DNA from: an uncultured Clostridium sp.
GTDB lineage: Bacteria > Bacillota > Clostridia > Lachnospirales > Lachnospiraceae
Length of the DNA stretch: 55,166 nt
Assembly: GCA_938036545.1 (NCBI GenBank)
Contig: CALHQJ010000049.1
Coordinates: 1 to 55,166, forward strand
Reading direction: 5' to 3'
The notes under the pieces: generated by a model
Told to the model about the DNA's origin: nothing
Databases searched by the model: none
What the model saw: only the letters and a program-made list of their open reading frames with translations
Translations under genes and position numbers: made by a program
In this document: piece by piece, positions 43,030 to 51,527 of the stretch
Layout: the number at the start of each line of letters is the position of its first letter
Position numbering within the stretch: the first letter of the stretch is position 1

Positions 43030-44606
43030 ATCGCTGCTCCTTCCGCCGGAACCTGAGACTGGGAAGCTGGATCTGATACTGCTGGCGCAGGCTCCGGAGC
43101 TGGCTGCGGTGCTGGCGTCTCTGCCGGAGCTGCCGGCTGATTTGTGTCTAAGCCAATACCTGGGCCATACTCGTTAGGATGAGTCTCCTGTGGGGCTGCT
43201 TCTGTAGGCACCGGCGTTTCTTGCGGAACAGGAGCAGGTACTGACGGAGGAATCATCGGCTGTACCGGCGCTGCCGCCGCTGCTGGTCCTACTCGGTAAA
43301 CCGCCTTGGAAGCGTAATAAACATCCTCATTTAACAGAGTTTTTTCCACTTCTTTTCCGTCTATATAAACATATTTCCACAACCGGGACTCTAAACCATA
43401 ATGAGCAGACTGCACCTTTACCTTAGCTCCAGGACTTAAGGAAGGATCGGTAATCTCCTTAGGAGCTCCTGGATCTGTTCTTCTTAATGTCTCTGACACA
43501 TACTTAACTTCACGGTTAGCCGGGCGGGTATCCTTTCCATAAATGGTAAACGTCAATGTCCGTCCTTCCGTCTTGCCTTCTACATAAATCGGGGTGCTGT
43601 AATTATTGGTAATCTTAATGTCCTTTACAGTACCTGCAATGGCCGCATCTCTGGATGGCTCTACATAAGTCACAATCATAGAATGATTCTGCCTCTGGTT
43701 AATCTCTAACTCTGCTTCCAGAGCCGCATTATAAAGTGTTGTTGAAATCTGGCACACACCTCCGCCAATGCTGTCTACTACTTTGCCATTTTCGTAAGAA
43801 GCAGCATTTTTGTAACCATTTTCTGTCGTAAGCGGCTGAAGGCATTCATAGCCAGATAAAGTCTCTCCAGGCATGATAATGTGATTATCTATCTTTGACG
43901 CACCTACTTCTACGTTAGTTGCCCTGGCATAGCCGCTGCTGCTGAAGCTGGTTGAAAAGGTTCCCAATACATCCCCGATGCTTTCCAGATCTTCGGTTGT
44001 AATCCTCGGCTGCTTTTCTACAATGTGGGCTTCTATCTCCACAGCGCCATCCAGTCCGTTTTTCAAGGCTTCATTTAATGCCTCATTGGTCGCTTCTGTA
44101 TCTACCATTCGTCCTGTTACAGATGGAGTAACCACACATTCACCGTCAATCACATCCATAGATGCATCGGTTGGTTCTTCTACCAGTCCGGCTGATTTGC
44201 TGTCAATAAACTCTTTTACCTTTCCCCCATCTACAGAAATCTCTACTTCTATGGTCTTCGGATTTGCTTTCAAATCCACGCTGTTCATATAACGTTTTAT
44301 CAGGTTTCCTCCCTGATACTCCGTCAGCGTTTCCTCAACTGCTTCCTGATTGCTCCAGAAAATCCCCAGATTCCCTGCTGTAGTATCTGCCTTATCCTCT
44401 CCCATATTTAATGTAATCTTGTGATTGGATAAAGTCTGAATGTAATCCTCAATGGCTTGATTGGCTTCTTCTCTGGTCAGGCCGCCCAAATTTACTTCAT
44501 CTGCATAAACACCCTCCGGAATCCGGCTTTCTGCATATGCGGGAACTGTTGGAAGAAAAGCCAGCGCCCACACACAAAGTCCAATTCTCCAAAATCGTTT
44601 TATCAT
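43026..44606 (-). CDS. VanW-family secreted/cell-wall protein with peptidoglycan-binding, VanW and G5 domains
   Basis: About 526 residues from the ATG at 44606 (GAGGAG upstream); a TTG two codons earlier is possible. Signal peptide to about residue 25. A YoaR/PG_binding_4-type pair follows (GGLTREEANQAIEDYI and PSVTGRMVDTEATNEALNEA). The VanW core is at about 240-370 (GETLSGYECLQPLTTENGYKNA, GGGVCQISTTLYNAAL, HSMIVTYVEPSRDAAIAG). A G5-like domain (VKYVSETLRRTDPGAPKEI) is next, and the last 100 residues are a low-complexity Pro/Ala tail. It is probably exported and sits in the cell wall. Function unknown despite the VanW name. Confidence 0.85.
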   Translation of the reverse strand: MIKRFWRIGLCVWALAFLPTVPAYAESRIPEGVYADEVNLGGLTREEANQAIEDYIQTLSNHKITLNMGEDKADTTAGNLGIFWSNQEAVEETLTEYQGGNLIKRYMNSVDLKANPKTIEVEISVDGGKVKEFIDSKSAGLVEEPTDASMDVIDGECVVTPSVTGRMVDTEATNEALNEALKNGLDGAVEIEAHIVEKQPRITTEDLESIGDVLGTFSTSFSSSGYARATNVEVGASKIDNHIIMPGETLSGYECLQPLTTENGYKNAASYENGKVVDSIGGGVCQISTTLYNAALEAELEINQRQNHSMIVTYVEPSRDAAIAGTVKDIKITNNYSTPIYVEGKTEGRTLTFTIYGKDTRPANREVKYVSETLRRTDPGAPKEITDPSLSPGAKVKVQSAHYGLESRLWKYVYIDGKEVEKTLLNEDVYYASKAVYRVGPAAAAAPVQPMIPPSVPAPVPQETPVPTEAAPQETHPNEYGPGIGLDTNQPAAPAETPAPQPAPEPAPAVSDPASQSQVPAEGAAI

Positions 44607-44651
44607 ACTCAACTCCTCATACTCCTGTCTGGCTGCTGACCCTGTTATGGA

Positions 44652-44762
44652 TTAAATCGCAAGTGCGCTGAGAACCAATGGAAGTACCATTGCTACTACT
44701 AATAAAATCACAATTACAGCAGATACAATTTTCTTTGTTTTCTTATCATTCATATTGATCAT
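44652..44762 (-). CDS. Small single-pass membrane protein, 36 residues
   Basis: On the minus strand an ATG at 44762 with AGAGGTGA six bases upstream opens a 36-codon frame. The product is MINMNDKKTKKI, then a hydrophobic stretch of about 22 residues (VSAVIVILLVVAMVLPLVLS), then ALAI and stop. Charge and length give one N-in membrane helix. It lies 12 bp after the exonuclease gene in the same operon. The frame is too small for usual gene callers but has a good ribosome site and strongly hydrophobic coding. Confidence 0.7.
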   Translation of the reverse strand: MINMNDKKTKKIVSAVIVILLVVAMVLPLVLSALAI

Positions 44763-44774
44763 GTTTTTCACCTC

Positions 44775-45488
44775 TTATATCCTGCCATACCGAGACAGAA
44801 TCTGATCTGTCAGTCGGGATGCTTCATTCCTTGTCAAATGCTCGATTTGCAAAGATACGTTTATTCTATGATATTTTATCAGATCATGCAAGCGTTCTTT
44901 TTGCCTTTTTGTGGCTGGCTGTTCCTTTTTTACCCGATAAATCAAGGGTTTTCCCGAAAACACAGCCGGCTGTTCCTCCCCGTATTGAGAAAGCAGACAG
45001 CAAAACAGCCTGTGAGCTGCTCTGGCGTCTTCCTCTGCCCTGTGGGCAGTTCCCATAGGAACCTGAAAATACCGGCATGCCGCCGCCAGATTTTTCTTTT
45101 CTTCTTCCGGCATAAAATTCCGGCAGAGAGCCAGGGTATCGATTCCGTCTTTTTCCCAGGTTTTACAGCCACCCCAGTTAATTGCGGCCCGTTTTAAAAA
45201 GCTGTAATCAAAAATAATGTGATGCCCCAACAGCGGCAGCCCTTCCGTAAACTCTGTCACTTTGCCGATTACCTCTTCAATATCAGGCGCTGTTTCCAGC
45301 ATGGACGGCTCAATCCCTGTCAATTCTGTAATCCGTTCCGGAAGTTCTTTTCTGGGATTGACAAAAGAGGAAAACCGTTCTGTTTCCTCTCCGTCTATAA
45401 CCTTTATGGCTCCGATTTCAATAATCTTATCCTGTTTTGCGTCCAGTCCTGTTGTCTCAATATCAATGGCAACGTAAGATTGATTCAT
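44775..45488 (-). CDS. DnaQ-type 3'-5' exonuclease
   Basis: 237 residues. DEDDh residues are in DIETTGLD near residue 8, HHIIFDYSFLKR near 95 and AHRAEEDARAAH near 155. The last 70 residues have a basic helical tail (TKRQKERLHDLIKYH) like those of PolC/DnaQ-type proteins. It could proofread or trim DNA or RNA; the exact role is unknown. Head-to-tail with nth (14-bp gap). Confidence 0.9.
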   Translation of the reverse strand: MNQSYVAIDIETTGLDAKQDKIIEIGAIKVIDGEETERFSSFVNPRKELPERITELTGIEPSMLETAPDIEEVIGKVTEFTEGLPLLGHHIIFDYSFLKRAAINWGGCKTWEKDGIDTLALCRNFMPEEEKKNLAAACRYFQVPMGTAHRAEEDARAAHRLFCCLLSQYGEEQPAVFSGKPLIYRVKKEQPATKRQKERLHDLIKYHRINVSLQIEHLTRNEASRLTDQILSRYGRI

Positions 45489-45502
45489 ATCCTCCTCCTG
45501 TC

Positions 45503-46156
45503 TTATCCCTCTGCGCTGGGGCAGTTATCCCGCAAAAAGCACTTTCCGCATTTTGGCTTTCTGGCTGTGCAGATGGTTCGTCCCAGAGTGATAATATGGA
45601 TATTCCATAAAATCCAGTGATCTTTTGGCAGCACCTTCATCAGGCTGTATTCGATTTTTTCCGGATCTTCCTCTTTGGTAAGACCCAGTTTTCTGGAAAT
45701 CCGCTTTACATGAGTATCCACCACAATGCTGGGTTCATTGTAAATGTTTCCTCGAATTACATTTGCAGTCTTTCGTCCTACTCCGGCCAGGGAAGTCAGT
45801 TCTTCCAGCTTTTCCGGCACCTGTCCGTCAAACTTTTCCACCAGATCCTGGCAGCATGAAATAATATTCTTGGCCTTCATGTGGTAAAAGCCAATAGAAT
45901 GAATGTCCTGCTCCAGTTCCTTTAAGTTAGCATCTGCAAATTTCTCTAAACTATCATATTTTTTAAATAAATCTGCGGTAACCAGATTAACTCTTGCGTC
46001 TGTACACTGAGCGCTCAGGATCACGGCAATCAATAGCTGCCAGGGAGTTTCATGGTTTAAATAGCACCGGTACTCTGTGCCGTATTCCCGATCCAGGGCT
46101 TCTAAAATCCAGCTGACCCGCTGATCCAGTTCTTTTTTGCTTTCTTTTTTTGCCAT
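45503..46156 (-). CDS. nth: Endonuclease III
   Basis: 217 residues. The helix-hairpin-helix is LTSLAGVGRKTANVI near residue 120, the catalytic Asp is in VDTHVKRISRKL and the [4Fe-4S] ligands follow C-x6-C-x2-C-x5-C (CTARKPKCGKC...C) near 195-211. It removes oxidised pyrimidines. The gap to the radical SAM gene upstream now contains mobile element E. Confidence 0.97.
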   Translation of the reverse strand: MAKKESKKELDQRVSWILEALDREYGTEYRCYLNHETPWQLLIAVILSAQCTDARVNLVTADLFKKYDSLEKFADANLKELEQDIHSIGFYHMKAKNIISCCQDLVEKFDGQVPEKLEELTSLAGVGRKTANVIRGNIYNEPSIVVDTHVKRISRKLGLTKEEDPEKIEYSLMKVLPKDHWILWNIHIITLGRTICTARKPKCGKCFLRDNCPSAEG

Positions 46157-46192
46157 ACGTTACCCTTTCTTCTTACCAGTATCTGCAAAATC

Positions 46193-46234
46193 GTAACAGT
46201 TCAGCCATGAATTTTCGCATGGCTGGACTGTTAC
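46193..46234. mobile_element. Short inverted-repeat element, minimal copy E at the radical SAM gene end
   Basis: 42 bp, GTAACAGTTCAGCCATG facing CATGGCTGGACTGTTAC, i.e. only the two terminal repeats of the second subfamily. Perfect 8-bp direct repeats GCAAAATC lie on both sides (46185-46192, 46235-46242). The terminal GTAAC supplies the TAA stop of the adjacent gene. Confidence 0.85.
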
Positions 46235-47976
46235 GCAAAATCTTCAAATCGAATCCTTTTGGCATTGTAGGTCAGAGGATCACGGTTTTTGTAGTCAAAT
46301 AAAACCCCTGAACCATCTCCAAATACCTCAATGTGAGCCATTTTGGCCATCTGCTTGGAATCATAGCCCTCATATCCTGTTAAATACCTGCGGCTGGCCT
46401 CTTCCCTGATAAAAAAATCCCTCACTGCTGTCTTAAACGGCGTTTGATCTCTGGCAAAATCCGGGCGTGTTTTGGCATTTTCCCGCAAATATAGATCCAT
46501 GGTCAGGGCATCTCGAAATTCTTCCAATTTAGCTCCGCACATCATCGATTCCCCGAACTGAAACAGCAGTTCAAATCTGGCCAGACGGCTCTGTCCAATG
46601 TCTGCCGCCCCTTTTTCTTCATACCAATCAGCCAGGGCTTCATACAAATCAAAGGGCTGTTCAAATTCCTGTTCCAGCATTTTTACTGATTCTCCAAACT
46701 GACCGCTGTTATAGTGGACTTCCACCATCTCCTCTATCCTCTTTAGCTTCAAAATATCACTGTAAGACAGCCATTTGGTAGACAAAACCTCATATGGCGG
46801 CTCTCCGGTAAACTTTAATTCATAGTTTTCCTTCTGTTCTTCCATATAAGACCCTTTTAAAACCTTCAAAAATCCAAGCTGAAGCTGCTCCGGCTCCATA
46901 CGGTACACCTGGTTAAAGGACTCCCGAAAGCTGTTCAAATCCTCAAAAGGCAGTCCGGCAATCAAATCCAGATGCTGATGAATGTTATGGCCTTTATTAA
47001 TCTGAGCCGTAATTTCCCTGACTTTCTCCAAATCCATCTTTCTTCTGATTTCCGTAATCACAACAGGATTTACCGTCTGGACGCCGATTTCCAACTGAAT
47101 CAGTCCTGGGCGCATGTTAGCCAGAAGTTCCAATTCTTCCTGATCCAGTAAATCAGCGGCAATTTCAAAATGAAAGTTGGTAACTCCGTTATCGTGCTCC
47201 AGAATATATTGCCAGATTGCCATGGAATGACTCTTTTTACAATTAAACGTCCTGTCTACAAATTTTACCTGGCGTACCTTGTGTTCCAGGAAAAATCCCA
47301 GCTCTTTTTTCACCAGTTCCAAATCTCTGAACCGCACAGATTTATCAATGGAAGAAAGGCAGTAGCTGCAGGAGAAAGGACATCCTCTGCTGGTCTCATA
47401 ATAAAGGATACGATTTTGAAATTTTTCTAAATCTTCATACACAAAAGGAACCTTGCTCAAGTCCATAACCGGACGGAAAGGCGTTCTGTGAATCGTTCCT
47501 GCTTTATCCCGAAAAGTCAGACCGGCAATTTGTTCAAACCGCCTGTCCTGTTCCGCATGGTCTTCACCTGCGTTCTCATACCCTTCTAACAGCTCTGCAA
47601 AGGTTTCTTCCCCTTCTCCCACCATAACTCCGTCTATCTGAGGCCATTCCGTTAAAATCCTGGCAGCGTCATAGGAGACTTCCGGCCCACCCAGCCAGAT
47701 TTTCACATCTGGAAGAACTTTTTTCAAATCCTCTGTGATCTGCCGAACATAGGCAATATTCCAGATATAGCAGGAAAATGCCGCAATATCCGGCTTTTTG
47801 CTATACAAATCTCCAAGGATTTTTTCCATTTGATTATTAATGGTATATTCGCAGATTTCTATCTCTATGCCAGATCCGGAACGCTCTAACTGCTGGTCTG
47901 CATAGGCCTTTAAACAGTAAACTCCTAAATTGGAGTGGATGTATTTTGCATTAATTGCCGCTAACAAAACTTTCAT
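46231..47976 (-). CDS. B12-binding-domain radical SAM protein (DUF4080-like)
   Basis: 581 residues. A B12-binding-like Rossmann domain occupies residues 1-130 (LLAAINAKYIHSNLGVYCLK, then GGPEVSYD). The radical SAM cluster motif is RGCPFSCSYC with C199, C203, C206. A C-terminal DUF4080-like helical part follows. It is probably a radical SAM enzyme with cobalamin, consistent with B12-linked import in the window; the substrate is unknown. Its TAA stop is inside mobile element E, so the last residues were changed by the insertion; the ancestral frame would have run seven codons longer. Start overlaps the dCMP deaminase stop (TAATG). Confidence 0.9.
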   Translation of the reverse strand: MKVLLAAINAKYIHSNLGVYCLKAYADQQLERSGSGIEIEICEYTINNQMEKILGDLYSKKPDIAAFSCYIWNIAYVRQITEDLKKVLPDVKIWLGGPEVSYDAARILTEWPQIDGVMVGEGEETFAELLEGYENAGEDHAEQDRRFEQIAGLTFRDKAGTIHRTPFRPVMDLSKVPFVYEDLEKFQNRILYYETSRGCPFSCSYCLSSIDKSVRFRDLELVKKELGFFLEHKVRQVKFVDRTFNCKKSHSMAIWQYILEHDNGVTNFHFEIAADLLDQEELELLANMRPGLIQLEIGVQTVNPVVITEIRRKMDLEKVREITAQINKGHNIHQHLDLIAGLPFEDLNSFRESFNQVYRMEPEQLQLGFLKVLKGSYMEEQKENYELKFTGEPPYEVLSTKWLSYSDILKLKRIEEMVEVHYNSGQFGESVKMLEQEFEQPFDLYEALADWYEEKGAADIGQSRLARFELLFQFGESMMCGAKLEEFRDALTMDLYLRENAKTRPDFARDQTPFKTAVRDFFIREEASRRYLTGYEGYDSKQMAKMAHIEVFGDGSGVLFDYKNRDPLTYNAKRIRFEDFA

Positions 47977-48470
47977 TATACATCAATCTCAATCTTTCTG
48001 CCGGTAGGCTGATACTGGTAATAACGGACTCCTGCCGCATTGAGCATTCTCTTCGACGCTTTGACTGCCGGTGTATCTGCATACTTGTCACAGGCATAAA
48101 TCAGAGTCTTTATGCCTGCCTGAATAATTGCTTTTGCACACTCATTGCATGGAAATAACGTTACATAGAGTTTACTTCCCTCTAAGCTGCCTCCCCGATA
48201 GTTTAAAATTGCATTCAATTCGCTGTGGGTAGAGTAAAAATATTTTGCATTATAGGGATCTTCTTTTTCACATTCCCTTCCCCACGGGAATTCGTCATCT
48301 GAGCAGCCCTTTGGAAATCCGTTATAGCCCATAGACAGAATCTTGTTGTCCTCACTTACAATACATGCCCCCACCTGAGTGCTGGGGTCTTTGGATCTCT
48401 TTGCAGAAAGCTCTGCTACTCCCATAAAATATTCATCCCAGGTAATATAATCCTTCCTTTTATCTGACAT
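47976..48470 (-). CDS. comEB: dCMP / cytidine deaminase (ComEB-like)
   Basis: 164 residues. The zinc site is HSELNAIL (His and catalytic Glu) near 92 and PCNECAKAI near 117. The N-terminal WDEYFMGVAELSAKRSKDPSTQVGA is characteristic of dCMP deaminases. It makes dUMP for thymidylate synthesis; the symbol follows the Bacillus name. Confidence 0.93.
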   Translation of the reverse strand: MSDKRKDYITWDEYFMGVAELSAKRSKDPSTQVGACIVSEDNKILSMGYNGFPKGCSDDEFPWGRECEKEDPYNAKYFYSTHSELNAILNYRGGSLEGSKLYVTLFPCNECAKAIIQAGIKTLIYACDKYADTPAVKASKRMLNAAGVRYYQYQPTGRKIEIDV

Positions 48471-48510
48471 AGTTTCTTCCTCCTTCGGAACTTATGATGT
48501 TAAGGTAACA

Positions 48511-49566
48511 TTATGCTTTTATCACATGGTAGCCTGCTGCCTTGGTCAAACGGTTCATAATTGCCTGACCCATCTGATCATCTGGGAAACTTTCAGAATA
48601 AATCACATCTGCTCCCAAATCGTCAAATTCCCTCAGTACTGCATATAGATTATGAGCTACGGTTTCTTCTCTGGCCCGAATCCCGATAGACTGTATCATC
48701 CCTGCCGGATAGCAGGATCTGGTTTCATCCGTACAGATAATTCCTACTTTTTTCCCCTCTTTTAACGCCTCTTTTGCCAGCCGGTTAATGGTTCTGACTA
48801 CCTGCTCCATTTCTCCTTCTACAAGAGTCAGAGGGGCTTTTGGGGCATAGTGTCGGTACTTCATTCCAGGAGCTTTCGGATGTTCTCCTTCCTTCATAGG
48901 CCCCATAATGGCCGGATCGATCTGGGCTTCTCCAAGGGCTTCTCTGACCATTTCTACCGTAATTGCTCCTGGCCGCAGAATCATGGCAACCGGACCTGTA
49001 ACATCTACAATAGTGGATTCCAGCCCGATTCCTACAGGGCCTCCGTCTACAATCATTTCAATTTTTCCCGCCATGTCCTGCCATACATGATCAGCCGTTG
49101 TAGGGCTTGGACGTCCAGAACTGTTGGCGCTGGGCGCAGCTACCGGTACTCCGGCCAGGCGTATCAGCGTTCTGGCAACCGGATCGGAAGGCATACGGAC
49201 AGCTACCGTATCCAGGCCGCCGGTTGTGCCGTAAGGAACAATGGCCTTTTTCTTAAACACCATCGTCAGCGGACCTGGCCAATATAAATCCATCAGCTTT
49301 TTTGCCATGTCCGGAATCTCTAAAACCAGCGGTTCCAGTTCTTCCGGACTGGAAATATGGGCAATTAAAGGGTTGTCGGACGGACGCCCCTTTGCCGCAT
49401 AAATCTTCTTTGCCGCCTCTTCATCCAGGGCATTGGCTCCCAATCCATAAACTGTTTCTGTGGGAAAGGCCACCAGACCGCCTTCCCGCAGGATCTGAGC
49501 TGCTTCTTTCAATTCTTCCTCTTTTATTCTATCTGAATCTAATACTTGTATCCTCTTTGTCTCCAC
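48511..49566 (-). CDS. tsaC: Threonylcarbamoyl-AMP synthase (Sua5 type)
   Basis: About 351 residues. The YrdC domain has LREGGLVAFPTETVYGLGANA, KGRPSDNPLIAHI and the nucleotide-binding PSANSSGRPSPTTADHV, and the C-terminal Sua5 domain starts after residue 220 (HPKAPGMKYRHYAPKAPL). It makes the precursor for t6A in tRNA. A GTG start (49566) with AGGAG ten bases upstream fits best; the frame extends 17 codons upstream into a GC-rich block. Confidence 0.95.
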   Translation of the reverse strand: METKRIQVLDSDRIKEEELKEAAQILREGGLVAFPTETVYGLGANALDEEAAKKIYAAKGRPSDNPLIAHISSPEELEPLVLEIPDMAKKLMDLYWPGPLTMVFKKKAIVPYGTTGGLDTVAVRMPSDPVARTLIRLAGVPVAAPSANSSGRPSPTTADHVWQDMAGKIEMIVDGGPVGIGLESTIVDVTGPVAMILRPGAITVEMVREALGEAQIDPAIMGPMKEGEHPKAPGMKYRHYAPKAPLTLVEGEMEQVVRTINRLAKEALKEGKKVGIICTDETRSCYPAGMIQSIGIRAREETVAHNLYAVLREFDDLGADVIYSESFPDDQMGQAIMNRLTKAAGYHVIKA

Positions 49567-49617
49567 AGTATCATCACTCCTGATTCTTATAATTTGCAGA
49601 CCGTTTGGCGGCTGCAT

Positions 49618-49680
49618 AGTGGACGAACGCCGCGATGGGACAGAGCATCTCGTTCGGCTCCGCTCACCGCGGCTTATTAT
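49618..49680 (-). other. GC-rich block with pseudoknot potential
   Basis: Between dnaB (plus element C) and tsaC. On the minus strand GCCGCG ... CGAAC ... CGCGGC ... GTTCG can pair as a-b-a'-b', the order of an H-type pseudoknot. The block is clearly richer in GC than its surroundings. No gene fits. Confidence 0.35.
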
Positions 49681-49688
49681 GAAACATT

Positions 49689-49740
49689 GTAACTGTTCAG
49701 GACGGGGGCATCTTCTTGTCCGGCTTTGCCGAATAGTTAC
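49689..49740. mobile_element. Short inverted-repeat element, deleted copy C, 3' of dnaB
   Basis: 52 bp with GTAAC/GTTAC ends, most of the terminal repeat and the third-hairpin arm CTTCTTGTCCGGCTTTGCCG of subfamily 1; the rest has been deleted across a short repeat. Flanks are GAAACATT (49681-49688) and AAAACATT (49741-49748), identical at 7 of 8 positions. The right flank overlaps the dnaB stop codon. Confidence 0.8.
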
Positions 49741-49746
49741 AAAACA

Positions 49747-51081
49747 TTATTCTCTTGCCATATTCACAAATTTGGTATATTCCGGTCTCCACAGTAATTC
49801 TACTGTACCAATGGGGCCGTTACGCTGTTTTGCAATAATTACCTCTGCTACATTTGGCTTGTCCGTGTCTTTATTATAGTAATCATCTCGATATAAAAAC
49901 ATGACCACGTCAGCGTCCTGCTCAATGGCTCCTGATTCTCTCAAATCCGAAAGCATAGGACGGTGATCCTGTCTGGTCTCACAGGCACGGCTTAACTGGG
50001 ACAAAGCCACTACCGGAGCATTCATCTCTCTGGCCAGAGCCTTTAGGGATCTGGAAATCTCAGAAATCTCCTGCTGGCGGTTATCTCCGCTTTTTCCGCT
50101 TCCGCTCATCAACTGTAAATAGTCGATAATAATCATGGACAGGCCATATTCCAGCTTCATCTTCCTGCACTTGGAACGCAGTTCGGTAATTGAAATACCT
50201 GGTGTATCATCGATAATCAGTTTAGAACCGCCGATAATACCAATACCTTCTACTACTGCATCCCAGTCGGAATCCGTCAGATTACCAGTTCGCAGTTTTT
50301 GGGAATCTACATTGGACTCCATAGAAAGCATACGGTTTACAAGCTGTTCCTTGGACATCTCCAGACTGAAAATCATGCAGGGCATATTTTTCTTTACTGC
50401 TACATAATCTACCAGGTTTAATACAAAGGCCGTTTTACCCATAGACGGACGAGCTGCAATCAGAATAAAATCAGACGGCTGCATACCGGAAGTTTTATAG
50501 TCCAAATCAATAAAGCCTGTGGGGATTCCCGTTACAGATCCCTGATTGCGGGAAGCCACCTCAATTTTTTCCAATACGTTTAAAGCCACCTGACGGATAG
50601 GAACAAAATCTCCGCCGCTTCTGGTCTGAAGCAGGTCAAAAATGGATTTTTCCGTAACTGCCAGAATATCCTCCAGCTTTTCTTTTCCCACATAGCAGGT
50701 ATTGGCGATTTCTTCTGTTGTCTTTATCAGTTTTCTAAGGACTGCTTTCTCCCGTACAATGTTGGCATAGGAGCGGACGTTGGCCGATGTCGGAACCATG
50801 GTAATGATGTCGCGGACAAATTCCAGGCTGCTGACCTCCGGCGGTACGTCCTTTTCTTTCAGCCGGTTCTGCAGGGTAACCAGATCCACCGGCTTTCCCT
50901 CATTAAACAGCTCCACCATGGCCTCAAACATTACGCCGTATTGATGCTGATAAAATTCATCTGCCGTCACGATTTCCGACGCCGCAATAATAGCGTCCCT
51001 GTCCATCAACATGGAACCGATGACCGACTGCTCTGCCTCAATACTGTGAGGAAGCACCCGTTTCATCAGATTTTCTTCCAT
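49747..51081 (-). CDS. dnaB: Replicative DNA helicase
   Basis: 444 residues. The N-terminal domain begins RVLPHSIEAEQSVIGSMLMDRDAI; the RecA-like motor has Walker A ARPSMGKTAFVLN near residue 210, DYLQLMSG and the H-containing QEISEISRSLKALAREM. It unwinds DNA at forks. Its start overlaps the rplI stop (TAATG). The stop codon lies against mobile element C. Confidence 0.97.
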   Translation of the reverse strand: MEENLMKRVLPHSIEAEQSVIGSMLMDRDAIIAASEIVTADEFYQHQYGVMFEAMVELFNEGKPVDLVTLQNRLKEKDVPPEVSSLEFVRDIITMVPTSANVRSYANIVREKAVLRKLIKTTEEIANTCYVGKEKLEDILAVTEKSIFDLLQTRSGGDFVPIRQVALNVLEKIEVASRNQGSVTGIPTGFIDLDYKTSGMQPSDFILIAARPSMGKTAFVLNLVDYVAVKKNMPCMIFSLEMSKEQLVNRMLSMESNVDSQKLRTGNLTDSDWDAVVEGIGIIGGSKLIIDDTPGISITELRSKCRKMKLEYGLSMIIIDYLQLMSGSGKSGDNRQQEISEISRSLKALAREMNAPVVALSQLSRACETRQDHRPMLSDLRESGAIEQDADVVMFLYRDDYYNKDTDKPNVAEVIIAKQRNGPIGTVELLWRPEYTKFVNMARE

Positions 51082-51527
51082 TATGCTTCCTGTACCTTTA
51101 CTGCAAGTTTGGCAGTTACATCTTTATGAAGTTTTACCGGCACTTCATGGGTGCCGAAAGTCTTAATGGCTTCCGGAAGCACCAGTTTCTTTTTGTCAAT
51201 CTCCAGTCCCAGCTGGTCGATAACTGCTTTTGCAATTTCCTTGCTGGATACGGAGCCAAATGCCTTTCCGCCTTCTCCTGCTTTCATTGTTAAGGTTACC
51301 GACAGTTTTTCTAATTTAGCCGCCAGTTCCTTTGCAGCCGCCAGCCGTTCCGCTGCAACCTTTTCTGCATTTGCCTGCTGGAGCTTTAAATCATTTAAAT
51401 TTTTAGAGTTTGCCTCTACTCCTAATTTTTTAGGAAGAATAAAGTTGCGGGCATAGCCGTCATTTACTTTTACAATCTGTCCCTTTTTTCCCAGTGCTTT
51501 TACATCTTCTAATAATACAACCTGCAT
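51081..51527 (-). CDS. rplI: Ribosomal protein bL9
   Basis: 148 residues, normal length. The first 50 residues are the rRNA-binding domain (MQVVLLEDVKALGKKGQIV, then YARNFILPKKLGVEA), followed by a long helix and the C-terminal domain. Overlaps gdpP stop and dnaB start by TAATG on both sides, so translation of the three is coupled. Confidence 0.97.
   Translation of the reverse strand: MQVVLLEDVKALGKKGQIVKVNDGYARNFILPKKLGVEANSKNLNDLKLQQANAEKVAAERLAAAKELAAKLEKLSVTLTMKAGEGGKAFGSVSSKEIAKAVIDQLGLEIDKKKLVLPEAIKTFGTHEVPVKLHKDVTAKLAVKVQEA

Noticed and set aside
43026..44606. Vancomycin resistance (vanW)
   Set aside because: VanW-family proteins are widespread and not linked to resistance without van ligase genes, none of which are here.
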